NCBI RefSeq assembly: GCF_003387075.1
Contig: NZ_QUMQ01000001.1
Coordinates: 6,200,001-6,264,000 of the forward strand
Reading direction: 5' to 3'
DNA length: 64,000 nt
From: Asanoa ferruginea
Lineage (GTDB): Bacteria > Actinomycetota > Actinomycetes > Mycobacteriales > Micromonosporaceae
Under the pieces are notes generated by a model. That model had not been told where the DNA came from. It did not search any database and saw nothing but the letters and a program-made list of their open reading frames with translations. The stretch's first letter is position 1; the number at the start of each line of letters is the position of its first letter. Shown one piece after another: positions 24,155 through 31,823 of the stretch. A program made the translations under genes and the position numbers.

Positions 24155-25219
24155 GTGCGACCCACGTTGCAGACCGTGGCCGACGCCGTCGGGGTCTCGC
24201 GCAGCACCGTCTCCAACGCCTACAGCCGTCCCGACCAGCTATCGGCGGACCTGCGGGACCGGATCCTCACGGCCGCGGCGACCCTCGGCTACGCCGGACC
24301 CGACCCGGCCGCGCGGTCGCTGCGCAAGCGCCGGGCCGGCGCGATCGGCATGCTGTTCACGGCGACGCTGTCCTACGCGTTCACCGACCCCTACGCGGTG
24401 CAGTTCCTCCAGGGCCTCGCCGAGGCGGCCGAGCAGGCGCGCACCGGGCTGCTGCTGTTGCCGCTGTCCGTCGACGACGAGGCGGCCGCGGTCGCGGCGG
24501 TCAACGACGCGGTGGTCGACGGCTTCTGCGTCTACTGCATGCCCGACTGGCACCCGGCGCTCGACGCCCTCCAGGCCCGCGGCCTGCCGCTGGTCAGCGG
24601 GCAACGACGGGCCGGCGACGGTCCACTGTCGGCCTTCGTCGGAATCGACGAGGCGGCCGCGACCCGCGCGGCGGGCGAGCACCTGATGGCGCTCGGCCAC
24701 CGGCGGATCGCGGTGATAGGCGACTACTTCAACGTCGCCCCGGCGATCGGCCCGGCGACGCTGGCCTCACCGGCCGACGTCGCCTACTACACCAGCCGCG
24801 AGCGCCTACGTGGCTACCAGGAGGCGCTGGCGAAGGACGGCGTCGACTGGTCGACCATCTCCTTCGTCAACGTGCCCGGCAACTGCCGCACCGACGGGGC
24901 GGCCGCCGCGGCCTACCTGCTCGACCGGGCGCCGCGCCCGACCGCGATCGCGGCGCTCAGCGACATCGTCGCGCTCGGCGTGATCGACGCACTGCGCGCC
25001 CGGGGCCTGCAACCCGGTCGCGACGTCTCGGTCATCGGCTTCGACGACATCCCGGAGGCCGCGGCCGAGGGCCTCACCACCGTCAGCCAGCCGGCAGCCG
25101 AACGCGGCCGCCGCTCCGGCCGGCTGCTGCTCGACCCACCCGCCGACCCGGCCGACAGCACGGTCGTGCTGCCGACCCAGCTCGTCGTGCGTGCGACGAC
25201 CGGTCCGGCACAATCCTGA
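24155..25219 (+). CDS. LacI-family transcriptional regulator
   Basis: 354 residues from a GTG at 24155 behind AGGAGGTG. N-terminal helix-turn-helix with hinge: LQTVADAVGVSRSTVSNAYS and RSLRKRRAGAIGMLF. The periplasmic-binding-like effector domain follows, with SYAFTDPYAVQFLQGLAEAA, the ALGHRRIAVIGDYF strand, AIAALSDIVALGVIDALRARG and VSVIGFDDIPEAAAEGLTTV. It should repress sugar-utilisation genes until a sugar binds. The double operator directly upstream is its probable own target. It may or may not also control the rhamnosidase, whose operator has another half-site. A 69-codon frame follows by 14 bp. Confidence 0.9.
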   Translation: MRPTLQTVADAVGVSRSTVSNAYSRPDQLSADLRDRILTAAATLGYAGPDPAARSLRKRRAGAIGMLFTATLSYAFTDPYAVQFLQGLAEAAEQARTGLLLLPLSVDDEAAAVAAVNDAVVDGFCVYCMPDWHPALDALQARGLPLVSGQRRAGDGPLSAFVGIDEAAATRAAGEHLMALGHRRIAVIGDYFNVAPAIGPATLASPADVAYYTSRERLRGYQEALAKDGVDWSTISFVNVPGNCRTDGAAAAAYLLDRAPRPTAIAALSDIVALGVIDALRARGLQPGRDVSVIGFDDIPEAAAEGLTTVSQPAAERGRRSGRLLLDPPADPADSTVVLPTQLVVRATTGPAQS

Positions 25220-25233
25220 AGGGAACCGACGTC

Positions 25234-25443
25234 ATGCTCGATCCAGTGGCCTTCGTCCAGGCCGTCAACGCGACCCGCGACCACGTCTACTCCGCTCGCC
25301 CGGACGCCCCGGTCGTGCCCGACCGCACACGCCGCTCGGGCCGGGGTGACCCGCTCCGCCGGAGCACGGCGACAATCCTGCGGCGACTCGCCAACCGCGT
25401 CGAACCCCGGCGCGCGAAGCCCTGCTCGACCGCGACCGCGTAG
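25234..25443 (+). CDS. Small hypothetical protein
   Basis: 69 residues from the ATG at 25234, 14 bp after the LacI stop, with GAAGGG upstream and a strong terminator right after its TAG. The N-terminus (MLDPVAFVQAVNATRDHVYS) is amphipathic; the rest is highly basic (RTRRSGRGDPLRRS, RRLANRVEPRRAKP). I do not recognise a family. Position, ribosome site and terminator support a real gene; the Arg-rich composition makes a chance frame in GC-rich DNA possible. Confidence 0.5.
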   Translation: MLDPVAFVQAVNATRDHVYSARPDAPVVPDRTRRSGRGDPLRRSTATILRRLANRVEPRRAKPCSTATA

Positions 25444-25450
25444 CAACGCC

Positions 25451-25481
25451 AAGGCCGGAGCCCACCGCGGGCTCCGGCCTT
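25451..25481 (+). terminator. Strong hairpin terminator
   Basis: Perfect 13-bp stem AAGGCCGGAGCCC/GGGCTCCGGCCTT with loop ACCGC, followed by TTCC. It closes the LacI-small-gene unit and separates it from the nucleotide-signalling cluster that begins at 25652. Confidence 0.85.
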
Positions 25482-25534
25482 TCCTCCGAGCCTCCCGCTC
25501 GACGAACGCGATTTAGAGATCAAATCGGCATTGC

Positions 25535-25553
25535 CCGCGATGAATCATCGCGG
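25535..25553. promoter_or_regulatory. 19-bp palindrome upstream of the signalling cluster
   Basis: CCGCGATGA-A-TCATCGCGG, a perfect dyad with a single central base, 99 bp before the first gene of the eight-gene cluster and 54 bp after the preceding terminator. It is in the right place to be an operator for one of the CRP-like regulators encoded in the cluster. It does not match the E. coli TGTGA-N6-TCACA site. Binding protein unknown. Confidence 0.5.
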
Positions 25554-25651
25554 ATGACGGACTGTCTACCTGATGACCTAACCGCTTTCGCCGCGCAGAA
25601 TTGGTGTATCGGTTTACGGAAGGGTCCACGTCGGCGGAGGGCGGGCTGTCG

Positions 25652-26362
25652 ATGCCGAAGGACGCGGTTGACCTTGGCGAGCCAATGCCGGGGTCGTTTC
25701 TGGCCGAGCTCGACTCCGCCGCCTACGCCAGTGTCCGAGCGGCGGGGGCCGACCGTGTCTTTCGCACTGGAGCTGCCCTGTTCCATCAGGGTGATCCTTC
25801 GCGGCATGTGGTGATTATCGAATTCGGTTGGGTTAAAGTCACCGCTGTGTCCCGCCGCGGCTGGGAAGCATTACTTGCGATTCGAGGACCCGGCGACGTC
25901 GTCGGAGAGCTCGCCGTGCTCGACGCTCGGCCGCGGCTCGCGACCGTAACGGCGCTTACCTCGCTCCGCGGAACTGTGGTCAGCGCTGACCGGCTCACTG
26001 ACTGCATGCGGGCAAACTGGGCCGTGGCTGTCGCGCTCCTGCGCCATCTGGCGAAAACGGTTCGCGAGGCAGACGAGCGCAGGATGCAGTTCGGCGCCAG
26101 CAACGGAGACAGCCGGCTCGTCGTGCTCCTCCACGAGCTCGCCGGAAAGCATGGCCGGGTGATCGACGACGGCGTCCTCATCGACCTGCCGCTTTCTCAG
26201 CAGGATCTCGCGGCGTCCGTCGGCACGTCCCGGGAGGTGGTCGCGAGGATGTTGCGCGTGTTGCGGTCCCGTCAGATCGTGCTGACCCAGCGTCGCCAGA
26301 TCATTGTTGTTCGCCCTGATTTGTTGGAGTCGCTGGCGCGTTCTGTGTCGATGTCGACATAG
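25652..26362 (+). CDS. CRP-like regulator A with cyclic-nucleotide cassette
   Basis: 236 residues from the ATG at 25652, which has GGAGGGCGGG just upstream; a longer form from 25601 is possible. The cNMP-binding barrel reads ALFHQGDPSRHVVIIEFGWV and the phosphate-binding cassette is GDVVGELAVLDARPRLATV, keeping the G-E and R-x-A-T pattern of nucleotide-binding members. The C-terminal winged helix is LSQQDLAASVGTSREVVARML. It should bind DNA in response to a cyclic nucleotide, and a class III cyclase-like gene lies 1.4 kb downstream. It contains a TTA leucine codon at 25871. It opens an eight-gene co-directional cluster; 81 bp separate it from the effector gene. Confidence 0.85.
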   Translation: MPKDAVDLGEPMPGSFLAELDSAAYASVRAAGADRVFRTGAALFHQGDPSRHVVIIEFGWVKVTAVSRRGWEALLAIRGPGDVVGELAVLDARPRLATVTALTSLRGTVVSADRLTDCMRANWAVAVALLRHLAKTVREADERRMQFGASNGDSRLVVLLHELAGKHGRVIDDGVLIDLPLSQQDLAASVGTSREVVARMLRVLRSRQIVLTQRRQIIVVRPDLLESLARSVSMST

Positions 26363-26443
26363 CGAGCGTTGCAGTTGGCGATGTCGTCGATCGAAAGTGT
26401 CCAGAGCATTGACTGACAATGCCTCACAACCGACGGAGCGACG

Positions 26444-26965
26444 ATGGGCAACTGCTCTGGCGTCGAAGACGCCCCGAAATTGTCACCGGTGGCCGCTGTC
26501 CGGCTCGCCGAACGCCTGCTGAGTGAGACGCGCGACGAGGTTCGTCGTGCCGACACCAAGGCAGCACAGTGGCTTGCCGCGATAGGTGCTGGCGCCACCG
26601 CTGTCATCGCCTCCTGGCCACTGGACGATCTACCGCGGGTTTTCGCCGACCTGGCGGCCTGGCTCGGCGTCGCCGGATTCGGTTTTGCGGTGGCCGCCCT
26701 GATCGCGTTGGCGATGGCCCTCGTCCCGCGAACGGGCGGAGACGTCGACCCGTCACACGTGGCGTACTTCGGCCATGTGTACCGAGCCGGCGGCCCCGAC
26801 CATGTTCGCCGGCACATCGAGCGGACCGCCGACGACCTGATGCCGAGCCTGCTCACCGAACTGTGCTGGCTCAGCCGGCTCGCGGTGCTCAAGTACCGCT
26901 ACACCCGTTTGGGGATCGTCTTCGGCACGTGCGCCGGCGCGCTCGTCGCCGCGGCCGCGCTGTGA
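26444..26965 (+). CDS. Pycsar-type transmembrane effector (DUF5706/PycTM-like)
   Basis: 173 residues. The N-terminal helix has LLSETRDEVRRADTKAAQWL; the ADTKA motif before the first membrane helix is a hallmark of Pycsar effector proteins. Hydrophobic helices lie at ~47-65 (LAAIGAGATAVIASW) and ~75-95, a soluble part has VAYFGHVYRAGG and LLTELCWLSRLAVLKYRYTR, and a C-terminal helix (GIVFGTCAGALVAAAAL) ends the protein. In Pycsar defence, cCMP or cUMP made by a class III cyclase triggers such proteins to damage the membrane of infected cells. Assignment is from recalled family motifs. It sits between two CRP-like genes and upstream of a cyclase-like gene, so a nucleotide-gated effector role fits. 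Confidence 0.8.
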   Translation: MGNCSGVEDAPKLSPVAAVRLAERLLSETRDEVRRADTKAAQWLAAIGAGATAVIASWPLDDLPRVFADLAAWLGVAGFGFAVAALIALAMALVPRTGGDVDPSHVAYFGHVYRAGGPDHVRRHIERTADDLMPSLLTELCWLSRLAVLKYRYTRLGIVFGTCAGALVAAAAL

Positions 26966-27038
26966 CGCTCTCGCGCGAATCCGTGCGGGTCCGACTGGCG
27001 TGCCGGACCGGCAGGGTCACTACCTCCGGGAGGAACGG

Positions 27039-27740
27039 ATGGATCATGGTGAGCAGTCCTGGCAGCCGAAGTCGTTCGTCGCTCGGCTGTCCCGGCCGGA
27101 GTACAACACCCTCATCGGACTCGGCCGGCGCGAAGACTTCCGCGACGGCGCTTTCCTGGTTCGGCAGGGTGACCGGGGCCGCGACGTCTTCGTGCTGATC
27201 AACGGTCGCGTGCAGATCTTGTTCGCGGGCCTGGAGGGCCGGGAGTCCCGCCTCGCGATTCGCGGAAGGGGTGACCTCGTCGGCGAGATGGCCTTCATGG
27301 ACCAGCGACCGCGTTCTGCTTCGGGGCGTGCGCTGGGCACCGTGGCCACGCTCCGCCTCACCTCAGAAGCGTTCAGTCGCTTCTTCGAGAACCACCCGAC
27401 GGCCTACCGGTCGCTGGCGCAGACGCTGACGGATCGGCTCAGGGCGGCGGAGAACAGGCAACTCGAAGGCGGCTACGACGTGGAGTCGAGAGTCGCGGCG
27501 ACGTTATGCCAAATCGCGGTTACGGAGAGCGACGATGTCGGCGCACCGTTGGTCGTCAAGCGCACCCAACGCGATCTCGGCCAGTTGATCGGCGCGGCGA
27601 CGATCTCCGTGCACCGAACGCTCCGCAACTTGGCTGGTCGGGGCATAGTCGAGACCCACCACAGAACCATTGTCATCCTCGACGTTGACGCGCTGGGCCA
27701 GGTCGCTAAGGGCCGGAAGACCATGCATCACCTGATGTAG
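27039..27740 (+). CDS. CRP-like regulator B with cyclic-nucleotide cassette
   Basis: 233 residues from the ATG at 27039 with GGGAGGA just upstream. The barrel has FLVRQGDRGRDVFVLINGRV, and the cassette is GDLVGEMAFMDQRPRSASG, keeping Glu and the Arg-Ser-Ala of cyclic-nucleotide-binding CRPs. The winged helix is RTQRDLGQLIGAATISVHRT. It is thus a second candidate nucleotide sensor in the same cluster. It differs clearly from regulator A, so it is not a recent duplicate. A TTA codon occurs at 27504. It lies 73 bp after the effector gene and 68 bp before the cyclase-like gene. Alternative in-frame GTG start at 27000 lacks a ribosome site. Confidence 0.85.
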   Translation: MDHGEQSWQPKSFVARLSRPEYNTLIGLGRREDFRDGAFLVRQGDRGRDVFVLINGRVQILFAGLEGRESRLAIRGRGDLVGEMAFMDQRPRSASGRALGTVATLRLTSEAFSRFFENHPTAYRSLAQTLTDRLRAAENRQLEGGYDVESRVAATLCQIAVTESDDVGAPLVVKRTQRDLGQLIGAATISVHRTLRNLAGRGIVETHHRTIVILDVDALGQVAKGRKTMHHLM

Positions 27741-27808
27741 ATCGATTCGCGTTGGGCCCGCAAGTTCACTCACAGTGGTACCAGTCTCTGGATCAAAGGG
27801 TGGCTGAC

Positions 27809-28606
27809 ATGAGCGAGACGCTTCCTATACCGCACACCGTTCTGTCCTCGGACGTCGTCGACTCCAGCCCCGGCGGATACCCCCGGCACGCCGAACTCGG
27901 GCAGACTGCTGAGGCGGTGATCACCGAGGCCATCCAGGAGTTGGGGGCCAATGAGAACTGGCCACGGAGCAACCGGGGTGACGGTGAGGTAACACTAGCG
28001 CCGGCGACCGTGCCCGCCGCCCGCCTGCTCGCCGATTTCCTCCGTCTGGTGCATGACGGCTTGGTCACTTACAACCGCAACAAGAGCGTCGACCATCGGC
28101 TCCGCTTGCGGTTTGGCGTTGACCACGGCGATGTGGTGGTCGACGGCGGCGGCGTTCCGCGCGGTGGTGACCCACTCGTTGTGGCGGCACGGCTCCGTGA
28201 CTCGGCGGTGGCTTACGAGGCGTTGGCGGCTGTGCCGAGCGCTCCCGTGGTGGCAGTCGTGTCGGACCTCGTATACCAGCGCGCCGTGCCAGCGAACGGG
28301 CGCGGTCTGGAGGTCAGAATGTTCCGCCGGGTGGAGACTACGGTCAGCGGCCGGATGGTCTCCTGCTGGCTCTATGTTCCGGGGCACGAGCCACCCGTGG
28401 TCACCGAGGCGACTCCGTCGCCTCGGCCAGCGGCCCGATCCGCAGCGGCGGAATCCCCGGCAGCCCCAAGCAGGACGAAGGCGTCGAAGTCCGGCGCCGT
28501 TCCACGCGAGAGCGCGAAATATCGCACCTCCATCAAGGACTCCCACAACATCCACATCGGAGACGACGGCACCCACTTCAGTGTGGAACGCGGCGGGCCG
28601 GCCTGA
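27809..28606 (+). CDS. Class III nucleotide-cyclase-like protein
   Basis: 265 residues from the ATG at 27809. Residues 1-190 follow the class III cyclase core as seen in actinomycete conflict loci: HTVLSSDVVDSS with metal-type D15, RSNRGDGEVTLAP with D58, RLRLRFGVDHGDVVVD, and GGDPLVVAARLRDS with R128 in the place of the transition-state Arg. The Asn normally four residues before it is V124, so substrate handling differs from canonical adenylate cyclases. A Pro/Ala-rich linker and a tail ending SHNIHIGDDGTHF follow. Making a cyclic nucleotide for the neighbouring CRP-like and Pycsar-type proteins is the natural role, but activity is inferred. Its stop overlaps the next start (TGATG). Confidence 0.72.
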   Translation: MSETLPIPHTVLSSDVVDSSPGGYPRHAELGQTAEAVITEAIQELGANENWPRSNRGDGEVTLAPATVPAARLLADFLRLVHDGLVTYNRNKSVDHRLRLRFGVDHGDVVVDGGGVPRGGDPLVVAARLRDSAVAYEALAAVPSAPVVAVVSDLVYQRAVPANGRGLEVRMFRRVETTVSGRMVSCWLYVPGHEPPVVTEATPSPRPAARSAAAESPAAPSRTKASKSGAVPRESAKYRTSIKDSHNIHIGDDGTHFSVERGGPA

Positions 28607-30960
28607 TGCCGGCCGAAGCGGTTCCTGACGCCGAGCCGTCCGACGCTGCGCCGCCACCGGTGCCCCCGCCGGAGATCTCGGACTCCGCTCAAGCCGGCAG
28701 CCCGCCCGCCGAAGCTGAAGAAGGCAACCACGAACCTCCCGCGCCGGTCGACAGCGTCCCACGGCCACGGGGGAGCACCGCCAGCGTTGACGCGCGCGAT
28801 CAGCCGGACAACTCCGGAGGGCTGCGGGAGAGCCTCGACAACTTCGGCAAGGATGAACAGGAGCAGTCGGCCACCGCGTCCAGCGGAACTGACCAGAGCT
28901 GGTCCCAGGAGTCGGAGACCGCGGATCTCCAGCCGGACGACTACCGCACGCAGGTGATCCGCGGCAGCGCGGCGATCGGCGACCGTGCGGTCGCTATCCA
29001 GCTCAACCTTCGCGGCGGCAGGCAGATCACCGCACTGAAGTTCCACCGCGATGCCGCGTGGATCGACGAGGCGGAGCTGACCTTCGTCGCCCCAAACGAC
29101 TTCGCCACCCTGCGGACGGCGCTCGAGAGCAACCGCATGCTTTACCTGCGTGGTGCGGCCGGCACCGGGCGTCGCCGTTTGGCGGAGATCCTGCTGGGCC
29201 GGGTCGTCGGCAGCGACAAGGTCGCCGGCATCGAGGTGCCGGCACGTGATGTCTCGCTGTCCACCCTGGCGGGCGAACAAGGACTGTTGCTAAAAGGGCA
29301 TGGCACTGTCCTGGAGCTCAGCGCCCCCGGCGTCGTCAGCAACGCCATTCTGGCCACTTTCGCAGGAATGGCCCGCGAGGCCGATGCCTGGCTGATCGTC
29401 CTCGACGACCGAACGGGCACGCCCGATCCCGCCTTAAGCCCGTACGAGGTACACACCGAGGCACCGGAGGCGGGGCAGGTTTTCCGCAGGCACCTGCTGG
29501 CGGAGCTGAAGAGGCGTGCGCGATGTGTCGGCGGCTGCACTCGATGCGATGCCAGGTGCCGGCCGGCGTTCGTCGACGAGTGCCTGACCAAGTCTGCCGT
29601 CCAGCTTCAGCTTGAAGCTGACCCGCGACCTGCGTCGGCGGCTGACCTGGCCCGGGCACTGGCTGACTGGGACCGCACCGACGACGATCTCGATCGTGCG
29701 CTCGCCACTATCCGGGTGCGGGTCCGAGAGCATGCCGCACGGCTGGTCAAAGGCCTGGACGTCAGCAACGATGTCAGGGACCCGCAGGCCGCACCCCGGC
29801 GGCAGGCGGTCCAGATCGCCTACGCCGCCTACGACGGTCACCCGCTCTCGGACATCTTCGATGTCGGTCAGCAACTGTTGGAGATCTTGTGGGTGGTCCA
29901 GCGCAGCGCCGAGAGCCCGACCCGGGTCCTCTTCGACGCTGGCATCGAAGCGATGCTGAAGGTCACCGACCAGAGCGTGATCGTCCGGGTTGACGCCGGG
30001 GAACATCCGCGCAGGGCAAGGTTCGTCGACTCACGGATGAGCTTCGACATCCTGGACGTCGTATGGCATGACTTCGACGGCGTCCGGGTCCCGCTGCTGT
30101 TCTGGCTGAACCAGCTCGTCCAGTCCGGCAGGCCGGGAATTCGACGGCGCGCCGCGTATATCGCGGGTTGGTTGGCCACGCACGACTTTGACGAACTATG
30201 GCGGATCCTGATACGGCCCTGGGCTCGGTCTGACAAGGGCACCGTTCGGCAGGCGGCGGCTTGGGCTGTCGACATCCTGGCTTACGACGGTCGGTGGCTG
30301 GACGCCGTTCGCGGTCGTGTCCGTGAATGGGCCCGCGTTGACAACGCGCAGCTGCATGACTCGGCCGCACGTAGTTACGGCACCCAACTTGGCGCCGCTT
30401 TCGTTACCGAGACCCTCGCCGACCTGCGGATGCTCGCGGGTCGTGACGACCTCAACGGCAGCGCGTCGGTCGCGGTGGCTATGCAGTTTCTCTATACCGT
30501 GGCGCCCGACGAGACCCGCAAGACGCTGGTCGCCTGGAACGGCGAGCGGACATACCGGATTCGGGTGCACGCCGCCAGATCCCTCATTCTCCTCGCCCGT
30601 CTCGCCGGCCGGCCGCCAAAGGACGGGTGGCCTCTCCTGCTCTCGGACCTCGCGTCCACCGACGACGGGCGTCTCCTCGACGATCTGTGGCGCGCCGCGT
30701 TGAGCGATCCGACGACCGCGTTGCGCGCGTGGGAGTCGCTTCGATCCTGGCTCCAGGCAGCGGATGCCGACGAGGAGCTACAGGAGGTCGTCGTCTCCCT
30801 CGGCGCCCGGATCTTGCGCCGACCACTCGCGACGCGGGGCCGCTTCTACCTCAAGCGGTGGAAGCGGGAGTCGGAGTCGGCCAGCCGTCTGCTCGCCCTT
30901 CCATGGCCAGATCCGCCCGGTGGCGCGGCCACCCCCGAATCTCCAGGAGACCCGAAATGA
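28606..30960 (+). CDS. Large P-loop-like NTPase with helical-repeat C-terminus
   Basis: 784 residues. The first ~110 are disordered and acidic/Pro-rich. A short motif, QVIRGSAAIGDRAVAIQLNL, precedes an NTPase-like domain. The Walker A position is GAAGTGRRR (183-191), with Arg in place of the Lys; a Walker-B-like strand is WLIVLDDRTG (~260). A Cys cluster C307-C311-C314-C318 could bind zinc. From ~480 on, paired helices (RRRAAYIAGWLATHDFDELW, GTVRQAAAWAVDILAYDG) resemble HEAT-type repeats. This looks like a STAND-type scaffold or sensor of a conflict system. It carries a TTA codon at 29434 and overlaps both neighbours. No closer family could be named. Confidence 0.7.
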   Translation: MPAEAVPDAEPSDAAPPPVPPPEISDSAQAGSPPAEAEEGNHEPPAPVDSVPRPRGSTASVDARDQPDNSGGLRESLDNFGKDEQEQSATASSGTDQSWSQESETADLQPDDYRTQVIRGSAAIGDRAVAIQLNLRGGRQITALKFHRDAAWIDEAELTFVAPNDFATLRTALESNRMLYLRGAAGTGRRRLAEILLGRVVGSDKVAGIEVPARDVSLSTLAGEQGLLLKGHGTVLELSAPGVVSNAILATFAGMAREADAWLIVLDDRTGTPDPALSPYEVHTEAPEAGQVFRRHLLAELKRRARCVGGCTRCDARCRPAFVDECLTKSAVQLQLEADPRPASAADLARALADWDRTDDDLDRALATIRVRVREHAARLVKGLDVSNDVRDPQAAPRRQAVQIAYAAYDGHPLSDIFDVGQQLLEILWVVQRSAESPTRVLFDAGIEAMLKVTDQSVIVRVDAGEHPRRARFVDSRMSFDILDVVWHDFDGVRVPLLFWLNQLVQSGRPGIRRRAAYIAGWLATHDFDELWRILIRPWARSDKGTVRQAAAWAVDILAYDGRWLDAVRGRVREWARVDNAQLHDSAARSYGTQLGAAFVTETLADLRMLAGRDDLNGSASVAVAMQFLYTVAPDETRKTLVAWNGERTYRIRVHAARSLILLARLAGRPPKDGWPLLLSDLASTDDGRLLDDLWRAALSDPTTALRAWESLRSWLQAADADEELQEVVVSLGARILRRPLATRGRFYLKRWKRESESASRLLALPWPDPPGGAATPESPGDPK

Positions 30961-31823
30961 CGTTGCACTCCGCATCCGCGGAACCCGGACGACGGTCATG
31001 GTGGAAACGGTTTAAAGGCTGGTTCACGCGACGCCGGCCGCCGGCACCGACCGAACCGTGGCCCGTGACTCACGGGGCCGCCCCGCCGAACGAGATGGTC
31101 TTCTATCGTCCATCCACACCGGGCGCCCCGATCGCCGCCATGGCCCGCGATGAGGTCTATGAGTTCCAGGTGCACACCGATCTGGAGTGGTCGACGAGCG
31201 CGATGGGCTACGACGAGCTCACTCGCCAGGCCGACGAGTTCGCGGCGACCGCGGGCGACGACGTCCGCCGACGCGTCTGGAGGGTGGCGCGCACCTTTGA
31301 CGCGCACGAGGCGGCGGCGGCCGAGAAGGAGATGCGACGTCAGCTATCCAGTTGGTGCTACACGAGCGTCCATGGCGAGATTCGTTGCACACCAACCGTC
31401 CGGGTGGTTGCGGACCAGCGAATCCGCGACCACCTGACTCCGTTCGCTCTCCGGCGGATCGATTTGGACACCGAGGCTGAGCTCGCCCGCCGGCGCGCCG
31501 ACTTGGTGAAGGAGGTCGTCAAGCACTGGCACGACGTCCTCGTCGAATTGGGTGTCAGCCCGATCACCCTCACCGCGGCCCAGCTCACCGACACCGAGTT
31601 CGCCGTAGCGATCAGCCGGCTGGCCGACCGTCGCCGAGCATCGGCGGTTGAGCTCGTCGACGTTCTCCGCCAGGCCACTCGAGACCACGAGCAGCTCGGC
31701 ATGTTCGAGTTCGCTGAGATGTACGCGAGCGCCGTCGCCGCGTTCCGGCGTCAGATGGAGATCGAGGACAGCGCCTTCGTCGACAAGCTAATGGACCTGG
31801 AGCCGGGAGAGCAGCCCCGATGA
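30957..31823 (+). CDS. Coiled-coil protein, possibly SPFH-like
   Basis: 288 residues; ATG overlaps the previous TGA, with CAGGAGA upstream. A very basic start (RRSWWKRFKGWFTRRRPP) could bind membrane. Residues ~60-160 (DEVYEFQVHTDLEWS, HGEIRCTPTVRVVADQRIRD) look like a beta-rich SPFH/band-7-type module, followed by a long helix LDTEAELARRRADLVKEVVKHW and further helices to FVDKLMDLEPGEQPR. SPFH-like proteins form membrane-bound oligomers. That call is tentative; the coiled coil and basic N-terminus are what the sequence shows. Coupled on both sides by ATGA overlaps, so it is an integral part of the cluster. Confidence 0.6.
   Translation: MTLHSASAEPGRRSWWKRFKGWFTRRRPPAPTEPWPVTHGAAPPNEMVFYRPSTPGAPIAAMARDEVYEFQVHTDLEWSTSAMGYDELTRQADEFAATAGDDVRRRVWRVARTFDAHEAAAAEKEMRRQLSSWCYTSVHGEIRCTPTVRVVADQRIRDHLTPFALRRIDLDTEAELARRRADLVKEVVKHWHDVLVELGVSPITLTAAQLTDTEFAVAISRLADRRRASAVELVDVLRQATRDHEQLGMFEFAEMYASAVAAFRRQMEIEDSAFVDKLMDLEPGEQPR

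Noticed and set aside
24043-24216. Minus-strand frame across the LacI operator region
   Set aside because: It translates the dyad itself and has no family match.
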